Assembly: GCA_029213005.1 (NCBI GenBank)
Contig: JARGPI010000032.1
Span: 1-64,000, forward strand
Source: Verrucomicrobiales bacterium
Lineage (GTDB): Bacteria; Verrucomicrobiota; Verrucomicrobiia; Verrucomicrobiales; DEV007
Reading direction: 5' to 3'
DNA: 64,000 nt
The notes under the pieces were generated by a model. It worked only from the letters and a program-made list of their open reading frames with translations, was not told the origin of the DNA and did not search any database. Below are positions 26,531-34,772 of this stretch, piece by piece. The position numbers and the translations under genes are program-made. How positions within the stretch are numbered: the stretch's first letter is position 1; each line of letters opens with the position of its first letter.

Positions 26531-27577
26531 ATGAGTTCTTCGAGGTTAATTGGGGAGGGGCGCAGCTTCTATCATTGCATTGGGCGATGCGTCGATCGGG
26601 GATACTTTTTCCGGGAAGCAGTTGTGAAAGAGGAGTGCCGCAAGATTATGCGTCGACTCGAAAAGTTCCTCCACGTCCGGGTGATTACTTATTGTTGGAT
26701 GTCCAATCACACCCATCTGTTACTTGAGATTCCGGATCGTCAGTCGCTGGAGCCGTTAACCGAGGAGAGCCTGCTCGAATTGCTACCCACTCTCTACGGA
26801 GCGAACAAGGTAGCGGAGGTCCGCGAGGAACTGAAACGGATCCGGGAACAATCATCCAGTGCCGAGGTGGCGGAGAAGCGAATCGGTCAAATTTTAGCGA
26901 AATACGAGGCCCGGCGCTGTGATCTATCGATCTTTATGAAGGAGCTAAACCAGCGGGTCACCAGATATATCAACCGGCGGAACAACCGCTCCGGAACGCT
27001 CTGGGAGAAACCGTTTACCAGTGTTTTGGTGGAAGGAAATCAAGGCGCACTTCTAGCCATGGCTGCCTATATCGATCTCAATCCGGTAAGGGCCGGAATG
27101 GTAGAGAAACCGGAAGATTATCGGTGGTCGGGATATGCAGAAGCCGTCGGTGGCAGTCAAATCGCGCGCAAAGGTCTCGGCATAATTCTTTCCGAAGCAT
27201 TAGTAGATCGTGATTTCAAAAGTGACTGGCGCCGGACCCAAAATCGCTACCGCGTGATACTCTACACCGACGGTCAGGAAGTCGAAGCCAACCTGGAAAC
27301 AGGCGAACGCGGTCGCAAAGGCTTCCATGAAGACGAAGTAGAGAAAGTTGTCGCGATTGAAGAGGGCGCAATGTCGATTCCCGAAGTGCTGCGCCACCGC
27401 GTGCGATATTTTTCAGATGGAGCCGTTCTTGGCTCAGCCGCTTTTGTGAATCGCGTGTTTGAGCGGGAGCGAAGTCGCTTTGGTCCCAGGCGGCAAGACG
27501 GGGCGAGGCGAATGCGAGGTGCCAACTGGGGATCACTCCGAGTCCTGCGAGATCTAAGAAAGAACGTGATTGCCTGA
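26531..27577 (+). CDS. REP-associated tyrosine transposase (RAYT)
   Basis: Y1-type HUH single-strand nuclease/transposase of 348 residues. The HUH motif is HTH (60-62) in CWMSNHTHLLLEIPD; the probable catalytic Tyr180 lies in AAYIDLNPVRAGM, the RAYT/TnpA-REP signature, followed by EDYRWSGYAEAVGG. The C-terminal 100 residues (RVRYFSDGAVLGSAAFVNRVFE) are an extension seen in many RAYTs of this type. ATG 26531 aligns with the conserved start of the truncated copy; an upstream TTG frame is ignored. Such enzymes cut and move short hairpin (REP) sequences in bacterial genomes. Whether it acts on the GTACAGGGTACA hairpins here is untested. Confidence 0.92.
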   Translation: MSSSRLIGEGRSFYHCIGRCVDRGYFFREAVVKEECRKIMRRLEKFLHVRVITYCWMSNHTHLLLEIPDRQSLEPLTEESLLELLPTLYGANKVAEVREELKRIREQSSSAEVAEKRIGQILAKYEARRCDLSIFMKELNQRVTRYINRRNNRSGTLWEKPFTSVLVEGNQGALLAMAAYIDLNPVRAGMVEKPEDYRWSGYAEAVGGSQIARKGLGIILSEALVDRDFKSDWRRTQNRYRVILYTDGQEVEANLETGERGRKGFHEDEVEKVVAIEEGAMSIPEVLRHRVRYFSDGAVLGSAAFVNRVFERERSRFGPRRQDGARRMRGANWGSLRVLRDLRKNVIA

Positions 27578-27781
27578 TCCGCCCCGTCCGTTGATCCCGA
27601 GTATCGACGCTAAAGTCAGTGATGCTTTAGCTCGTAAGAATCTCTCAGCATTCTAACTACCCAAACTTCCTCCTTCAATGGTCGGAAGATTTCGGCACTA
27701 CCGGTTAACCCGGAAAATTCAGCCATCCGCTGGCAGGCGCAGTGAGATCCTCCCAAAGATCAGCTGAAAAACTTAAAAGCT

Positions 27782-28222
27782 GCCACTCAACAGAAAATCC
27801 CGATTAAAAATCAAACGGCAAATGCTTCTTCGGGGCATCTTAAGATCCACGGATATCGCGTAATTACCTTCTAAAGTGAAAGTCGGCCTCAATTCCAGCA
27901 GGCGCTGGAAGCCTTCTACCTAGCCGGACAGCCCCGATTTTCACATTCTTTTTCTACTATGAGCGTTGCCATTTATTGGTTGAGCCATTTATTGGTTGCT
28001 ACTATGAGCGTTGCCATTTATTGGTTGAAAAGAAGCCATTCAGCAGGAAATCCCGATTAAAAATTAAACGGCAAAGGCTTCTGCGGAGCTTCTAAAGATC
28101 CACGGATATCGCACAGTCACCTTCTAAAGTGAAAGTCGGTCTCAATTCCAGCAGGCGCTGGAAGCCTTCTAGCTAGCCGGACTGCCCCGATTTTCGCATT
28201 CTTTTTCTACTATGAGCTTTGC
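27782..28222. repeat. 188-bp direct repeat pair with repeats between
   Basis: 27782-27969 and 28035-28222 are about 90 percent identical over 188 bases (start GCCACTCAACAG / GCCATTCAGCAG, end near CTACTATGAGC). Between them, 27954-28027 holds two copies of TACTATGAGCGTTGCC plus ATTTATTGGTTG, with a partial third. No frame is conserved between copies, so they are probably non-coding relics or part of a mobile unit. Confidence 0.85.
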
Positions 28223-28277
28223 TTTTCATTGAGACGTCTTGCTTTTTATTGAGACGATGAGCTTCGCTTTTTATTGA
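28213..28277. repeat. Short tandem repeat CTTNGCTTTTTATTGAG
   Basis: Three imperfect units, GCTTTGCTTTTCATTGAG, TCTTGCTTTTTATTGAG and GCTTCGCTTTTTATTGAG, joined by ACG-containing linkers. They run straight into the attC-like hairpin and look like the same kind of expansion as at 27954-28027. Confidence 0.75.
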
Positions 28278-28331
28278 GCGTCAAAAGTGACTCACGCGCG
28301 GTAGCGCGTTGAGTCCACTGCCTTGTTCGGC
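28278..28331 (-). other. attC-like hairpin beside protease gene
   Basis: AGTGACTCACGCGC (28286-28299) pairs with GCGCGTTGAGTCCACT (28304-28319) around GGTA, leaving exactly two unpaired bases (one T, one C on the plus strand). The outer flank ends in GTTCGGC, close to the integron core GTTRRRY, and on the minus strand the site begins directly after the stop of the protease gene. Two bulged bases, a short loop and a position right after a stop are typical of cassette attC sites. The other outer box (GCGTCAA) is a poor match and no integrase is in the window, so a plain terminator-like hairpin is the alternative. Confidence 0.4.
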
Positions 28332-29426
28332 TTAGTTGTTATCATCGGCTTTGGGTTTAGGGAGAAAAATCATGTCATCTGACTGAGAGCCTACAAAGGT
28401 GAAATTTCTTCGATGTAGGACATCCATAATAAGGGTCAAATTGTCGAAAACACTGTGGACGAGCTTACTGAAAGTATACTCTTTCGTGTCAGAAGCGATC
28501 TTATCCCCCAGAATCTCTTTTGCTTCCTCTTTATCTATAACGAAAGAATGATCCTTATATTCGTAAACTAGTTTGTGAGCAATCTTATCGGCATGGGGCA
28601 CCCCTTTTAGCAGACGCTCGGCATATTGAGTTGCCGATTCGGAAACTCGTTCATAATAGCCTAACATTTGGATTGGAAGTTGGCCCTGAAGGTATTGAGC
28701 AAACATATCCGATGCCTCCGGAGTTTCTTTGGTTAGATCGGTAATCGTTTTAAGAGCGTTATTAAGCCCCAGTGCTGGCAATCCACTAATTTGCGGATCA
28801 ATCGGTCCGAGCTCGCTCATCATACCCATGTGGATTTTGTGGGCTCCTAATGAAATCAATGTAGCAGCAGATTTTGCGCGTCTCGGAATGCAGACGTGAA
28901 ATTCTTTGCACGAATCACGACAACACTTACTGATCAAGTAAGCAGGTTCGATGCGGCCTCCTCCAGAGTGAATACTAAGCAGCACCTTATCACCGCCGCA
29001 CCCGTATAGACTGTCGTAAATTCGGTCTGCAGTATGCTCAGAGATCGAGCTAGCATCGTATAAGAAAACTAGTTCGTATTCATCATCCAAAAGCTCATCA
29101 GCCTTCTCGGAAATAAATTTTAGAACTTTTTCTTTCCCCTGATCGAAGTCTTCCTCTTTCCGGAAGAGATCAGCGAGAGAGTGGAGCTTGGTTAAGTCGA
29201 CGGGCTTTGGGGTAGTTGCCTTCTCGGTTTTCTTTGGCTTATCTGCAGTATTCTCTTTGTCCTCAGGACGTTGGAAAAGGCAAGAAGTTCGCTGAGCAGT
29301 AGCAGTGATAGTGAATCTGCGTGGGATAACTCCGGTATTTGCGCAAAATCCTACAATAATGATGGATAAGTCGGCTATTTGCGTGGAAAACCGCAAAAAA
29401 CGGGCTTTTTGGCCCCGGTTCCGCAC
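28332..29426 (-). CDS. ClpP-class SDH/SppA-type serine protease
   Basis: 364 residues from a GTG start. The central part matches the serine dehydrogenase proteinase (SDH_sah) group of crotonase-fold peptidases: LLSIHSGGGRIEPAYL (oxyanion-type turn), then IPRRAKSAATLISLGAHKIHMG with the likely nucleophilic Ser, and SELGPIDPQI. The N-terminal 90 residues are unusual: they overlap three imperfect direct repeats, and no ATG, GTG or TTG occurs in frame between the GTG and the conserved domain. The gene may thus be fused to foreign 5' sequence or use this GTG. In other bacteria such proteases sit among defence or mobile genes; no partner gene is seen here. Its 3' end abuts an attC-like hairpin. Confidence 0.8.
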   Translation of the reverse strand: MRNRGQKARFLRFSTQIADLSIIIVGFCANTGVIPRRFTITATAQRTSCLFQRPEDKENTADKPKKTEKATTPKPVDLTKLHSLADLFRKEEDFDQGKEKVLKFISEKADELLDDEYELVFLYDASSISEHTADRIYDSLYGCGGDKVLLSIHSGGGRIEPAYLISKCCRDSCKEFHVCIPRRAKSAATLISLGAHKIHMGMMSELGPIDPQISGLPALGLNNALKTITDLTKETPEASDMFAQYLQGQLPIQMLGYYERVSESATQYAERLLKGVPHADKIAHKLVYEYKDHSFVIDKEEAKEILGDKIASDTKEYTFSKLVHSVFDNLTLIMDVLHRRNFTFVGSQSDDMIFLPKPKADDNN

Positions 29427-29475
29427 GTTTTTACTGTGTCAGTGCAGGATAATTCCGATATTTGAGTGGAATCCA
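29323..29475. repeat. Three 28-29 bp imperfect direct repeats
   Basis: GGATAACTCCGGTATTTGCG (about 29324), GGATAAGTCGGCTATTTGCG (29364) and GGATAATTCCGATATTTGAG (29447), each continuing with a GG/CA-AAA-CC stretch and each ending in GGAT/ATCC inverted ends. Start-to-start distances are about 40 and 83 bases, too irregular for CRISPR. They overlap the 5' end of the protease reading frame; possible roles are operator sites, iterons or element ends. Confidence 0.7.
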
Positions 29476-29499
29476 TTTCTGGAAAAAAAAAGCGAGGCT

Positions 29500-29889
29500 A
29501 ATAATAAAAAAAGAGGCCCATTTCGTCCCCCAGCCCCTTTAAACACTGACTTCCCGTACTGAGCGGCATCTTCGCCCATTTGAAACTTAACGGAAAATTT
29601 CAGCTTTTCCGTTTGTGATGAATTAATCCGAACAATCTTAATAAAGACATGGCTCTTCGAGGTTAATTGGGGAGGGGCGCAACTTCTATCAATGCATTGG
29701 GCGATGCGTCGATCGGGGATACTTTTTCGAGGGACGGTTGTGAAAGAGGAGTACCGCAAGATTTTGCGTCGACTCGAAACGTTTCTCCACGTCCGGGTGA
29801 TAGCGCACGGGCTCAGGCAACTCTTCCTATCTGAGAAAAGAGCACACGACAAAGCCCAAGTCACCGTTTTCGAATTCTTGTTTTTTTGA
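29500..29889 (+). pseudogene. Decayed RAYT copy
   Basis: The leader (from about 29500) and the first 50 codons of the RAYT are recognisable from 29649 to 29802, but a one-base loss after the ATG brings a stop within six codons and a second one-base loss follows the TACTTTTTC stretch. After 29802 the similarity ends abruptly in unrelated sequence. It is the oldest of three copies in the island by divergence. The 29890-30047 sequence shows nothing further. Confidence 0.8.
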
Positions 29890-30049
29890 ATCGCGAAACA
29901 GGCCGGGGACCAGAGCGATCTGGTTATCAGGAACTTCAAGCGGAATGAGGGGCTTGTCGAACCGGGGATCGGAAGGGGGCAATGAAGCCTTGGATTCCGG
30001 GAAACCGATTTAAACTAAGTGACACTGTCTGCCGGGCGTTTCATCTTGT

Positions 30050-30310
30050 GTGAAGGAGGAATTTCTCAGCATATTGGGGTTGGCAGTGATCTGCGCGATA
30101 CTCATCGGTTGCAGCAGCACGACGACGTCGCCGCTGCCGCTGCCGCTGCCGCAAAAAACGTCACCGATTACGACCAGTCGCACTGAGCAGTCGCTGGATC
30201 GCGAGACGGGAACCTGGAAAACCAAGGGCACTCTTATGGTCAAACCTCTCCATCGCGAACCGAGAGATATCGAGTATCCGGAGGTGAAGGTGAAACCGAA
30301 GCAAAGATAA
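30050..30310 (+). CDS. Small putative lipoprotein
   Basis: 86 residues. From GTG 30050 it reads MKEEFLSILGLAVICAILIGCSS, a signal peptide with a good lipobox (LIGC). AAGGAGGA lies inside the first codons, so translation may really start at TTG 30074, eight codons later; both give the lipobox. A Pro-Leu microrepeat (CCGCTG units) and a basic end follow. No homologue recognised. It stands alone at the right end of the island, and its function is unknown. Confidence 0.5.
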   Translation: MKEEFLSILGLAVICAILIGCSSTTTSPLPLPLPQKTSPITTSRTEQSLDRETGTWKTKGTLMVKPLHREPRDIEYPEVKVKPKQR

Positions 30311-30378
30311 AAGCGGCAAAAGTAGACGCCCAATGTTACAAGCGTAAGGGGAGTCTTCGATGGTCGGGAAACGTAGAA

Positions 30379-30449
30379 AAGGGTCTCCGCACCCGCTGCA
30401 TTGCCCAAGACACCAAAGACTCTGCTTGCCGTCCGGTGCGGAGACCCTT
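30379..30449. repeat. 15-bp inverted repeat
   Basis: AAGGGTCTCCGCACC (30379-30393) and GGTGCGGAGACCCTT (30435-30449) are perfect inverted arms around 41 bases, inside the 330-base gap between the small lipoprotein and the sulfatase fusion. No T-run follows. It could be a terminator or element end. Nothing else was found in the gap. Confidence 0.75.
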
Positions 30450-30642
30450 CACCACTTTCGCCGCGTCCTTCATAAGGCCCCCGGGACCAGTGCGTCGGGC
30501 AGCGAGTACTTTTCGCCTGTGGAATCTTTGACCGCCGTGGAAAAGGCCTAAAATCGGGGCGCAAATCCAGTTGATAAAATCGTGCCGGAGCTTTGCAGGG
30601 AGTCTAGATTGGGGCGCCGTATCGAAATCGTTACCTTGCCGC

Positions 30643-33228
30643 ATGAATCGTCAGCACTTCAGTTTTGTTTTCCAGTCTACGGTGATCCTGTTCCTGGGGA
30701 GTTTGATCACATACCCAGTCGCAGCCGCGCCTTCGAAACAGCCCAATGTTCTCTTTATTGCGGTCGATGATCTGAGGGTTGAGCTGGGCTGCTACGGCGA
30801 CTCGCATGTGAAGTCGCCTAACATTGATCAGTTGGCCTCACAGGGGACTTTGTTCGAGCGGGCTTACTGCCAGCAAACGGTGTGCAATCCCTCACGGGCA
30901 TCGATGTTGACCGGACGTCGGCCGGATACACTGAGGGTTTGGGATCTGCCCACGCATTTTCGAAAGCACTCCCCGGACATCGTGACGCTTCCCCAGCATT
31001 TTAAACAAAGCGGGTACCACTCTCTGGCAGTAGGGAAAATCTTCCACAACTGGAGGCAGGATGATTGGAAGGGAGACCCGGATTCGTGGAGCGTCCCGTC
31101 GGTCCTGCACTACAACAGCCACTCTAACGACAAACCCAGAGTTGATGGTGAAATTCCGCCTGATGTTTCGACTCTGAAACTGACGGAGAGTCGCGACGTG
31201 CCGGACAATGCCTATTTCGATGGCCGGGTCGCGGATACAGCGGTCAAAACACTGCGGGAGTTGAAATCTACCGAAGCACCCTTCTTTCTCGCGGTGGGTT
31301 TCTGGAAGCCGCACACTCCTTTTAATGCGCCGAAAAAATACTGGGATCTGTATGACCCTGACAAGATCCCGTTGCCAAAAAAACTATCACCACCTAAGGA
31401 CGTTCCTGAGATTGCTCTGACTGATGACCGGTTCAAAGGAAGTGAAGCAGAGCTGCGGGAGCTGCACCACGGTCATCTCGCCGCGATCAGCTATCTCGAT
31501 GCACAGGTCGGCAAAGTGCTGGATGAACTGGAAGCGCTCAAGTTGTTGGAAAACACCATCATCGTATTCTGGTCGGACCACGGGCTTCACATCGGCGAAC
31601 ACGGGCTGATGAGAAAAACCACCGCATTCGATCTCGATGCCCGGGTGCCGATGATTATCAGCACGCCGGAGCATCGCGCAGCGCAGCGAAGCCGATCCCT
31701 CGTTGAATTGCTCGATATCTACCCCACGCTGGTGGATCTTTGCGGACTGGAATCGCCGGGAGGTTTGCAGGGCGTGTCTCTGCGACCTGTGCTCGAGTCC
31801 GCCGATGCTGAGGTTAAGCCAGTGGCACTGACACAAACCCCGCGACCAAATTATCTCCGCGGAAAGATGCCGCAGATTATGGGTTACTCGATCCGGTCAA
31901 AGGATCATCGCTATACCGAGTGGCGTAATTTCGAGAACGGCGAAGTAGTGGGGCGAGAACTTTACGATCATCGCAGTGACGCTGGAGAAACTATCAATCT
32001 GGCCGGTCAACCAACGGAGGCGGATCAGGTCGAATCGCTGTCGGCCCAGCTACAGGCAACTCTCGACTCGGCGACCGGTGTCGATACCGCTTTTGCCGCG
32101 CCCGACCCGGTCCACAACCCGACGTCCCCGCGCATGCTCGCCAGCGATTCTCTACGGGCGAATCCCGACAAAATTGATTTCAAGAACCTACCACGACTCC
32201 CCTCGCAGCATGCCATTCTCAGCGATGTGAGGGACCACGGCGGGACCAAAGTTCACCAACATGCCTACCTCGCTCATCATGGCGGCCGCTACTGGGCAAT
32301 GTGGAGCGACGGACCGGGCGGACCGATCAAAAATGTCAGTGCGGAACGCCACCGGCGGATTGTTCCCCATCACGATCTCGCCGATACCCGGGTTTCTTAC
32401 GCGACCAGTGAGGATGGCATCAACTGGAGCCCGCCCGGCGATCTCTCCGGTCCGCCGCAAAAGGAGGGTTATGGCTGGATCGCCCGCGGATTGTGGCAGC
32501 GGGATGGCGAACTGCTGGCGCTGGCGACCCACTTCGATGCGCCGGGCTATGCGGGCCCCGGGCTCAGTCTGGAAGCATTTCGCTGGGATGAATCCGCCGG
32601 CAAGTGGCAAAACCATGGCCGGGTGCGGGATGACTCGATGAACAATTTCCCACCCAAAAAACTGCCCGGCACCGACCAGTGGATGATGACCCGGCGCGAC
32701 GGACAGCGGCAGGTTTCCGTCATGATCGGCGGCGAGAAAGCCTTCGATGACTGGCAGGTCCTGCCCATGGCGAGCTACAACGGGAAAGGGCGTCCCGAGG
32801 AACCTTACTGGTATGTCCTTCCCGATGGAAAAAACCTCGCCGGTTTGATCCGTGATAATGGTCGCTCCGGTAGATTGCTGCGCACCTTCTCAACCGACAA
32901 CGGACGGAGCTGGAGCAAAATCATCCGCACCGATTTCCCCGATGCGACCAGCAAATTTTTCGTCCACCGCACCTCCCGCGGCTACTATGCTCTCGTATCA
33001 AATTCCAACCCGAAACGTCGCGACCCGCTGACCCTGGCGATTAGCACCGACGGGCTCGTCTTCACGGATCTGTTTTATCTGATCGGAGGGCGTCACATCG
33101 ATTACCCCCACATCATCGAGCATGACGACCACCTTCTCATCGCATTTTCCGGTGCCAAGCAAACAATGGAGGTCTTAAAAATTTCTCTGGATGATATTGA
33201 TTCGATGCTCAGCCGCGCAAAACCATGA
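30643..33228 (+). CDS. Sulfatase fused to sialidase-like propeller
   Basis: 861 residues from ATG 30643, where the signal peptide begins (to about residue 29). Residues about 34-490 are an iduronate-2-sulfatase-type domain: VDDLR with two metal Asp, CNPSR (81-85) for formylglycine, GKIFHNW, HTPFNAPKKYWDLYDP and SDHGLHIGEHG. Residues about 520-861 look like a sialidase/BNR-type beta-propeller, with repeated blade motifs SYATSEDGINWS and TFSTDNGRSWSK and a final LAISTDGLVF. The propeller could bind or cut the sugar whose sulfate is removed. It may be a catalytic GH33-like domain or a binding module; the Arg triad was not traced. Confidence 0.88.
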   Translation: MNRQHFSFVFQSTVILFLGSLITYPVAAAPSKQPNVLFIAVDDLRVELGCYGDSHVKSPNIDQLASQGTLFERAYCQQTVCNPSRASMLTGRRPDTLRVWDLPTHFRKHSPDIVTLPQHFKQSGYHSLAVGKIFHNWRQDDWKGDPDSWSVPSVLHYNSHSNDKPRVDGEIPPDVSTLKLTESRDVPDNAYFDGRVADTAVKTLRELKSTEAPFFLAVGFWKPHTPFNAPKKYWDLYDPDKIPLPKKLSPPKDVPEIALTDDRFKGSEAELRELHHGHLAAISYLDAQVGKVLDELEALKLLENTIIVFWSDHGLHIGEHGLMRKTTAFDLDARVPMIISTPEHRAAQRSRSLVELLDIYPTLVDLCGLESPGGLQGVSLRPVLESADAEVKPVALTQTPRPNYLRGKMPQIMGYSIRSKDHRYTEWRNFENGEVVGRELYDHRSDAGETINLAGQPTEADQVESLSAQLQATLDSATGVDTAFAAPDPVHNPTSPRMLASDSLRANPDKIDFKNLPRLPSQHAILSDVRDHGGTKVHQHAYLAHHGGRYWAMWSDGPGGPIKNVSAERHRRIVPHHDLADTRVSYATSEDGINWSPPGDLSGPPQKEGYGWIARGLWQRDGELLALATHFDAPGYAGPGLSLEAFRWDESAGKWQNHGRVRDDSMNNFPPKKLPGTDQWMMTRRDGQRQVSVMIGGEKAFDDWQVLPMASYNGKGRPEEPYWYVLPDGKNLAGLIRDNGRSGRLLRTFSTDNGRSWSKIIRTDFPDATSKFFVHRTSRGYYALVSNSNPKRRDPLTLAISTDGLVFTDLFYLIGGRHIDYPHIIEHDDHLLIAFSGAKQTMEVLKISLDDIDSMLSRAKP

Positions 33229-33556
33229 GGAATTGCCTCAGATTCTTCCAAAATTAATGCTGGTGAGATCCGAAAATGGCGGCACAGTCTCCAGCGCAGA
33301 TACAGGGTGCCCGAAGAACTGACTTTAAACCCTGATTTGACCTTTGTTTAACGCCTGACGACTGACTTACTATGAATGACTTGCCGTTTATCTTCATCCT
33401 TTTCACTTCCATGACCGTGATCGGACTTATGATCCTGGCTTTCGCGAAGCCGGTGTAACTCATTTGCCCGATTTCCCATCGGTTGGATAAATTTCCGCTC
33501 CGCGAGCGTTTCGTTTGCGACGGGGCGGACCAGAGTGTCCGCGCCACGATGAAAAC
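33229..33556. other. Intergenic region between convergent genes
   Basis: Apart from the 28-codon frame at 33372, it holds a hairpin near 33523-33545 (GGCGGAC...GTCCGCGCC) that could end the minus-strand lactonase transcript, though it lacks a T-run. Nothing else recognised. Confidence 0.4.
33372..33458 (+). CDS. Possible 28-residue membrane peptide
   Basis: ATG to TAA gives a peptide that is one hydrophobic helix: MNDLPFIFILFTSM, then TVIGLMILAFAKPV. One membrane segment with charged ends is what small membrane regulators look like. No Shine-Dalgarno is visible, but that is common here. It follows the sulfatase fusion by 143 bases. Confidence 0.35.
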   Translation: MNDLPFIFILFTSMTVIGLMILAFAKPV

Positions 33557-34753
33557 TTAACGGGTTTCCACGTCGGAGATTCCTTCGTCGACCGGCAAAC
33601 TCGCCGCTTTGATCAGAGTTCCGTCATTCTGATCGATTTGGTAGACGATAATTTCCGCCCCGTCGTATGCGGTCACAACAAGGTAGTGTCCGTCCGGGGA
33701 AACCGCTAATCCCCAGGGGATTTTCGAGGTCTCCGTGAGACCGATCGGTTTTAACCCGCCGTCCTTCTGGATCGCATAGCCCGCCACAAAATCATAGTCG
33801 TGAGCGTGCCCCCGAATGCCGGTATAAATGAATTTCGCGTTTGGCGTCATCACAATATCCGATGCGGAAACCCCTTTCTCCGGAGCATCATCACCGGTTG
33901 CGCGGACCGTGGTGGAGTAAGTCAGTTGCCCGCTCTTCGGATCGCGCTGGTAGACTGATATTCCCAGACCCTGCTCTTCACTGAAGTATAGAATCGGTAA
34001 CTCCGGATGGTAGGCGAGATGTCGCGGACCTGTCCCCGCCGGGGGATTGGCATTCTTCGGATCTAACGCCGTTAAAGTGCCCGACTTTTCGTCAAATTCA
34101 TACTGCAGGAGAGCGTTGGAATCTTTGACATAGGGAATATAGATATGCCGGTTGTCAGGCGACGCCAGCACACAGTGAGCTGCCTTTAATCCTTCCGAAA
34201 CTGTTGCCACAGGTTCTGCTTCGGGAACCTGATCTTTATTGAGACGGTACACATCGACAATGCCATCGCGATAGTTACAACCGAGCAGATATTTCCCGCT
34301 GCGGTCCACGCTCATGTAGGAATAGTCTCTCTCGAAAACTCCAAAAACGCCCCACTTTATCTCATTGGTCTCGGGATCGAGGCGCCGGACCGCCAGATTG
34401 GTTTTGCTTTCGCCCGCCTTCCCGGATCCTGACAGGTACAAAACCGGTTCGGTAGGGTGCTGAGCAATCGTCCGGGCCGGAAAACGCAAATCGTGAGATG
34501 ACTCCAGCTTTAACTCAGCCAGCTTCCCCGGAGCCTTGCCCTCGGGTTTCGGGGTTAATTTCAATACCAGCAGTTCGTTTCCATTCCGGCTCGGCGCATA
34601 GATCGTAAAAGGCATCGGTTCCGCACAGAGCGCGGAAAGCGACGAGACGGCAGCGAAGGTTGCGATCAACCGGCGACCCAGCAGGCTGATAGTTTGAAAT
34701 TTGGTAGTGGAAAAAGCACAAACGTTCATGGGTTGAAAATGGTGATATTTCAT
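33557..34753 (-). CDS. Exported lactonase-type beta-propeller protein
   Basis: 398 residues from ATG 34753; ATG 34729 is an alternative, both preceding a leader ending near LSALCAE. The rest is a seven-bladed propeller of the 6-phosphogluconolactonase/YncE kind, with repeats such as HPTEPVLYLSG, SPDNRHIYIPYV, GPRHLAYHPELPILYFSEE and SPDGHYLVVTAY. Known enzymes of this fold open sugar lactones; export argues against a pentose-phosphate role and for a sugar-acid lactone in the periplasm. It is followed upstream by an SGNH hydrolase on the same strand (19-base gap). Confidence 0.85.
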   Translation of the reverse strand: MKYHHFQPMNVCAFSTTKFQTISLLGRRLIATFAAVSSLSALCAEPMPFTIYAPSRNGNELLVLKLTPKPEGKAPGKLAELKLESSHDLRFPARTIAQHPTEPVLYLSGSGKAGESKTNLAVRRLDPETNEIKWGVFGVFERDYSYMSVDRSGKYLLGCNYRDGIVDVYRLNKDQVPEAEPVATVSEGLKAAHCVLASPDNRHIYIPYVKDSNALLQYEFDEKSGTLTALDPKNANPPAGTGPRHLAYHPELPILYFSEEQGLGISVYQRDPKSGQLTYSTTVRATGDDAPEKGVSASDIVMTPNAKFIYTGIRGHAHDYDFVAGYAIQKDGGLKPIGLTETSKIPWGLAVSPDGHYLVVTAYDGAEIIVYQIDQNDGTLIKAASLPVDEGISDVETR

Positions 34754-34772
34754 ATAGAGAATCAAACCCGAC

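Larger units (their letters stand above)
25753..26912. repeat. Tandem duplication covering RAYT 5' end
   Basis: About 540 bases from 25753 to 26291 recur at an offset of 622 bases (from about 26380 to 26912) with few differences. The unit includes roughly 155 bases of conserved leader (TTTCGTCCCCC...CATCTTCGCCCATTT...) and the first 127 codons of the transposase. A third, more diverged copy starts at about 29500. The leader contains no obvious gene and probably belongs to the mobile unit. Confidence 0.85.
27578..28277. other. Gene-free stretch built from duplications
   Basis: No convincing reading frame. From 27782 onward it is dominated by the 188-bp duplicate and short tandem repeats listed separately; 27578-27781 shows nothing recognisable. 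Confidence 0.6.

Noticed and set aside
29323..29475. CRISPR array
   Set aside because: Only three imperfect repeats with unequal spacing and no cas genes in the window.
25456..30642. Integrated phage or conjugative element at tRNA-Val
   Set aside because: No integrase, structural or transfer gene was found, and no duplicate of the tRNA 3' end was seen; the island contains only RAYT copies, repeats and two small cargo genes.
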